Assembly: GCA_002390845.1 (NCBI GenBank)
Contig: DGQT01000096.1
Location: 1 to 21,765, forward strand
Origin: Chitinophagaceae bacterium UBA4407
GTDB taxonomy: Bacteria; Bacteroidota; Bacteroidia; Chitinophagales; Chitinophagaceae
Reading direction: 5' to 3'
DNA: 21,765 nt
Numbering within the stretch: position 1 is the stretch's first letter; each line of letters begins with the position of its first letter. Shown in pieces: positions 21,479 to 21,765 of this stretch. The translations under genes were made by a program, and so were the position numbers. Below the pieces are notes generated by a model. It ran no database searches and had not been told where the DNA came from. It saw only the letters and a list, made by a program, of their open reading frames with translations.

Positions 21479-21551
21479 TGGTGTGAGGCGGGATCGAACC
21501 GCCGACACAAGGATTTTCAATCCTTTGCTCTACCAACTGAGCTACATCACC
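21479..21551 (-). tRNA. tRNA-Phe (GAA), acceptor stem with mismatches
   Basis: The 73-nt cloverleaf has a D-arm (GCTC/GAGC), anticodon stem AAGGA/TCCTT with loop TTGAAAA (anticodon GAA), a 5-nt variable loop, and T-arm GGCGG/CCGCC with TTCGATC. CCA is not encoded. The acceptor strands are GGTGATG and TCACACC: positions 1-4 pair normally, 5-68 is A-A, 6-67 is U-C and 7-66 is G-U. Three base changes on the 3' strand (to CATCACC) would give a perfect stem. The gene has a good promoter and terminator. Confidence 0.9.
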
Positions 21552-21587
21552 ATTGTGAATACACCACCATTCCCTCGTTTGGGTGTG

Positions 21588-21618
21588 CAAAATTAGACAA
21601 AAGATTTTTAATTACAAA
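21588..21618 (-). promoter_or_regulatory. tRNA-Phe promoter
   Basis: On the minus strand TTTG (21615-21618), a 19-nt spacer and TAATTTTG (21588-21595) match both Bacteroidetes promoter boxes exactly. The -7 box lies 36 nt before the mature tRNA 5' end. Confidence 0.7.
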
Positions 21619-21657
21619 TTTCCTTGAAAAAAAATATTAAAAATTTATTTGTACCTT

Positions 21658-21704
21658 GTTTTTAATCTGATTTTTTCGATATTTGCAATGGTATGCATGC
21701 ATAC
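21658..21704 (+). promoter_or_regulatory. Promoter and palindromic operator of the last gene
   Basis: TTG at about 21658, a 19-nt spacer and GATATTTG (one base off TAnnTTTG) at 21679-21686 form a plausible promoter. The perfect 14-bp palindrome GTATGCATGCATAC at 21691-21704 lies directly downstream of the -7 box, where a bound repressor would block initiation. Confidence 0.5.
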
Positions 21705-21731
21705 TAATTAAAATCTAAAAAACCTTACAAT

Positions 21732-21765
21732 ATGCAAGTGCTCAGTCAAGTATTATTTGTAGCTG
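21732..21765 (+). CDS. 5' end of a gene, possibly an Fe-S-binding oxidoreductase
   Basis: Eleven complete codons are seen (MQVLSQVLFVA), running off the window. The hydrophobic start suggests an N-terminal membrane segment. From memory, Chitinophagaceae (Fe-S)-binding, heterodisulfide-reductase-like proteins start in a similar way, but so few residues cannot prove it. A promoter and palindrome lie 28-74 nt upstream. Confidence 0.35.
   Translation, partial: MQVLSQVLFVA

Overview
The window looks like a chromosomal segment of a Bacteroidota bacterium, probably Chitinophagaceae or a close relative. The evidence is the Bacteroidetes promoter signature (TTTG, about 19 nt, then TAnnTTTG) before several genes, the near absence of Shine-Dalgarno sites, the gene families (387-403-residue-type PurM, mreBCD, sigma-54, LpxH-like phosphoesterase with a glycosyltransferase, POT transporter) and a moderate G+C content. 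Names at family level are secure; the genus is not.

Layout, left to right: the 3' end of an L,D-transpeptidase gene; a glycerol block glpK-glpD-glpF (+); holA (+) converging on ribF (-); a purM-type AIR synthase (+) divergent from ribF; a small secreted protein (-); rpoN and a membrane protein (+); an AT-rich pair, GNAT acetyltransferase plus putative lipoprotein (+); the cell-shape operon mreB-mreC-mreD (-); purD (-); a POT-family peptide transporter (+); a two-gene operon of an LpxH-like phosphoesterase and a GT-B glycosyltransferase (-); tRNA-Phe(GAA) (-); and the first 11 codons of another gene (+). The genes are mostly housekeeping: glycerol uptake and oxidation, purine and flavin synthesis, replication, cell shape and envelope.

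The unusual content lies between the genes. I find 13 copies of one roughly 82-bp element, here called family A, in 21.8 kb. Almost every intergenic gap longer than about 150 nt has one. Its parts are a T-tract, a head (GAGCCGGGC or GTACCCGGC), a variable middle, an invariant core (TTGCGTCGCAC, then CTTGTACGTTC) and, in most forward copies, a tail (AGCTTTCAACAGCC) starting 34-35 nt after the core start. Nine of the 13 copies lie just downstream of a gene, in the sense direction, with the head nearest the gene end. Two copies carry a roughly 70-nt structured insert at the same point of the core. Two pairs form large inverted structures.

A second family, B (two copies with matching internal spacing), carries a related core, GTGAGTGACACAA. 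Relative to family A's GTGTGCGACGCAA, one central base pair has changed on both sides, so dyad symmetry is kept (GCG-A-CGC versus GTG-A-CAC). No transposase is present in the window. The elements could be non-autonomous mobile repeats, 3'-UTR processing or termination modules, or genome-wide protein-binding sites. All alignments were made by eye.
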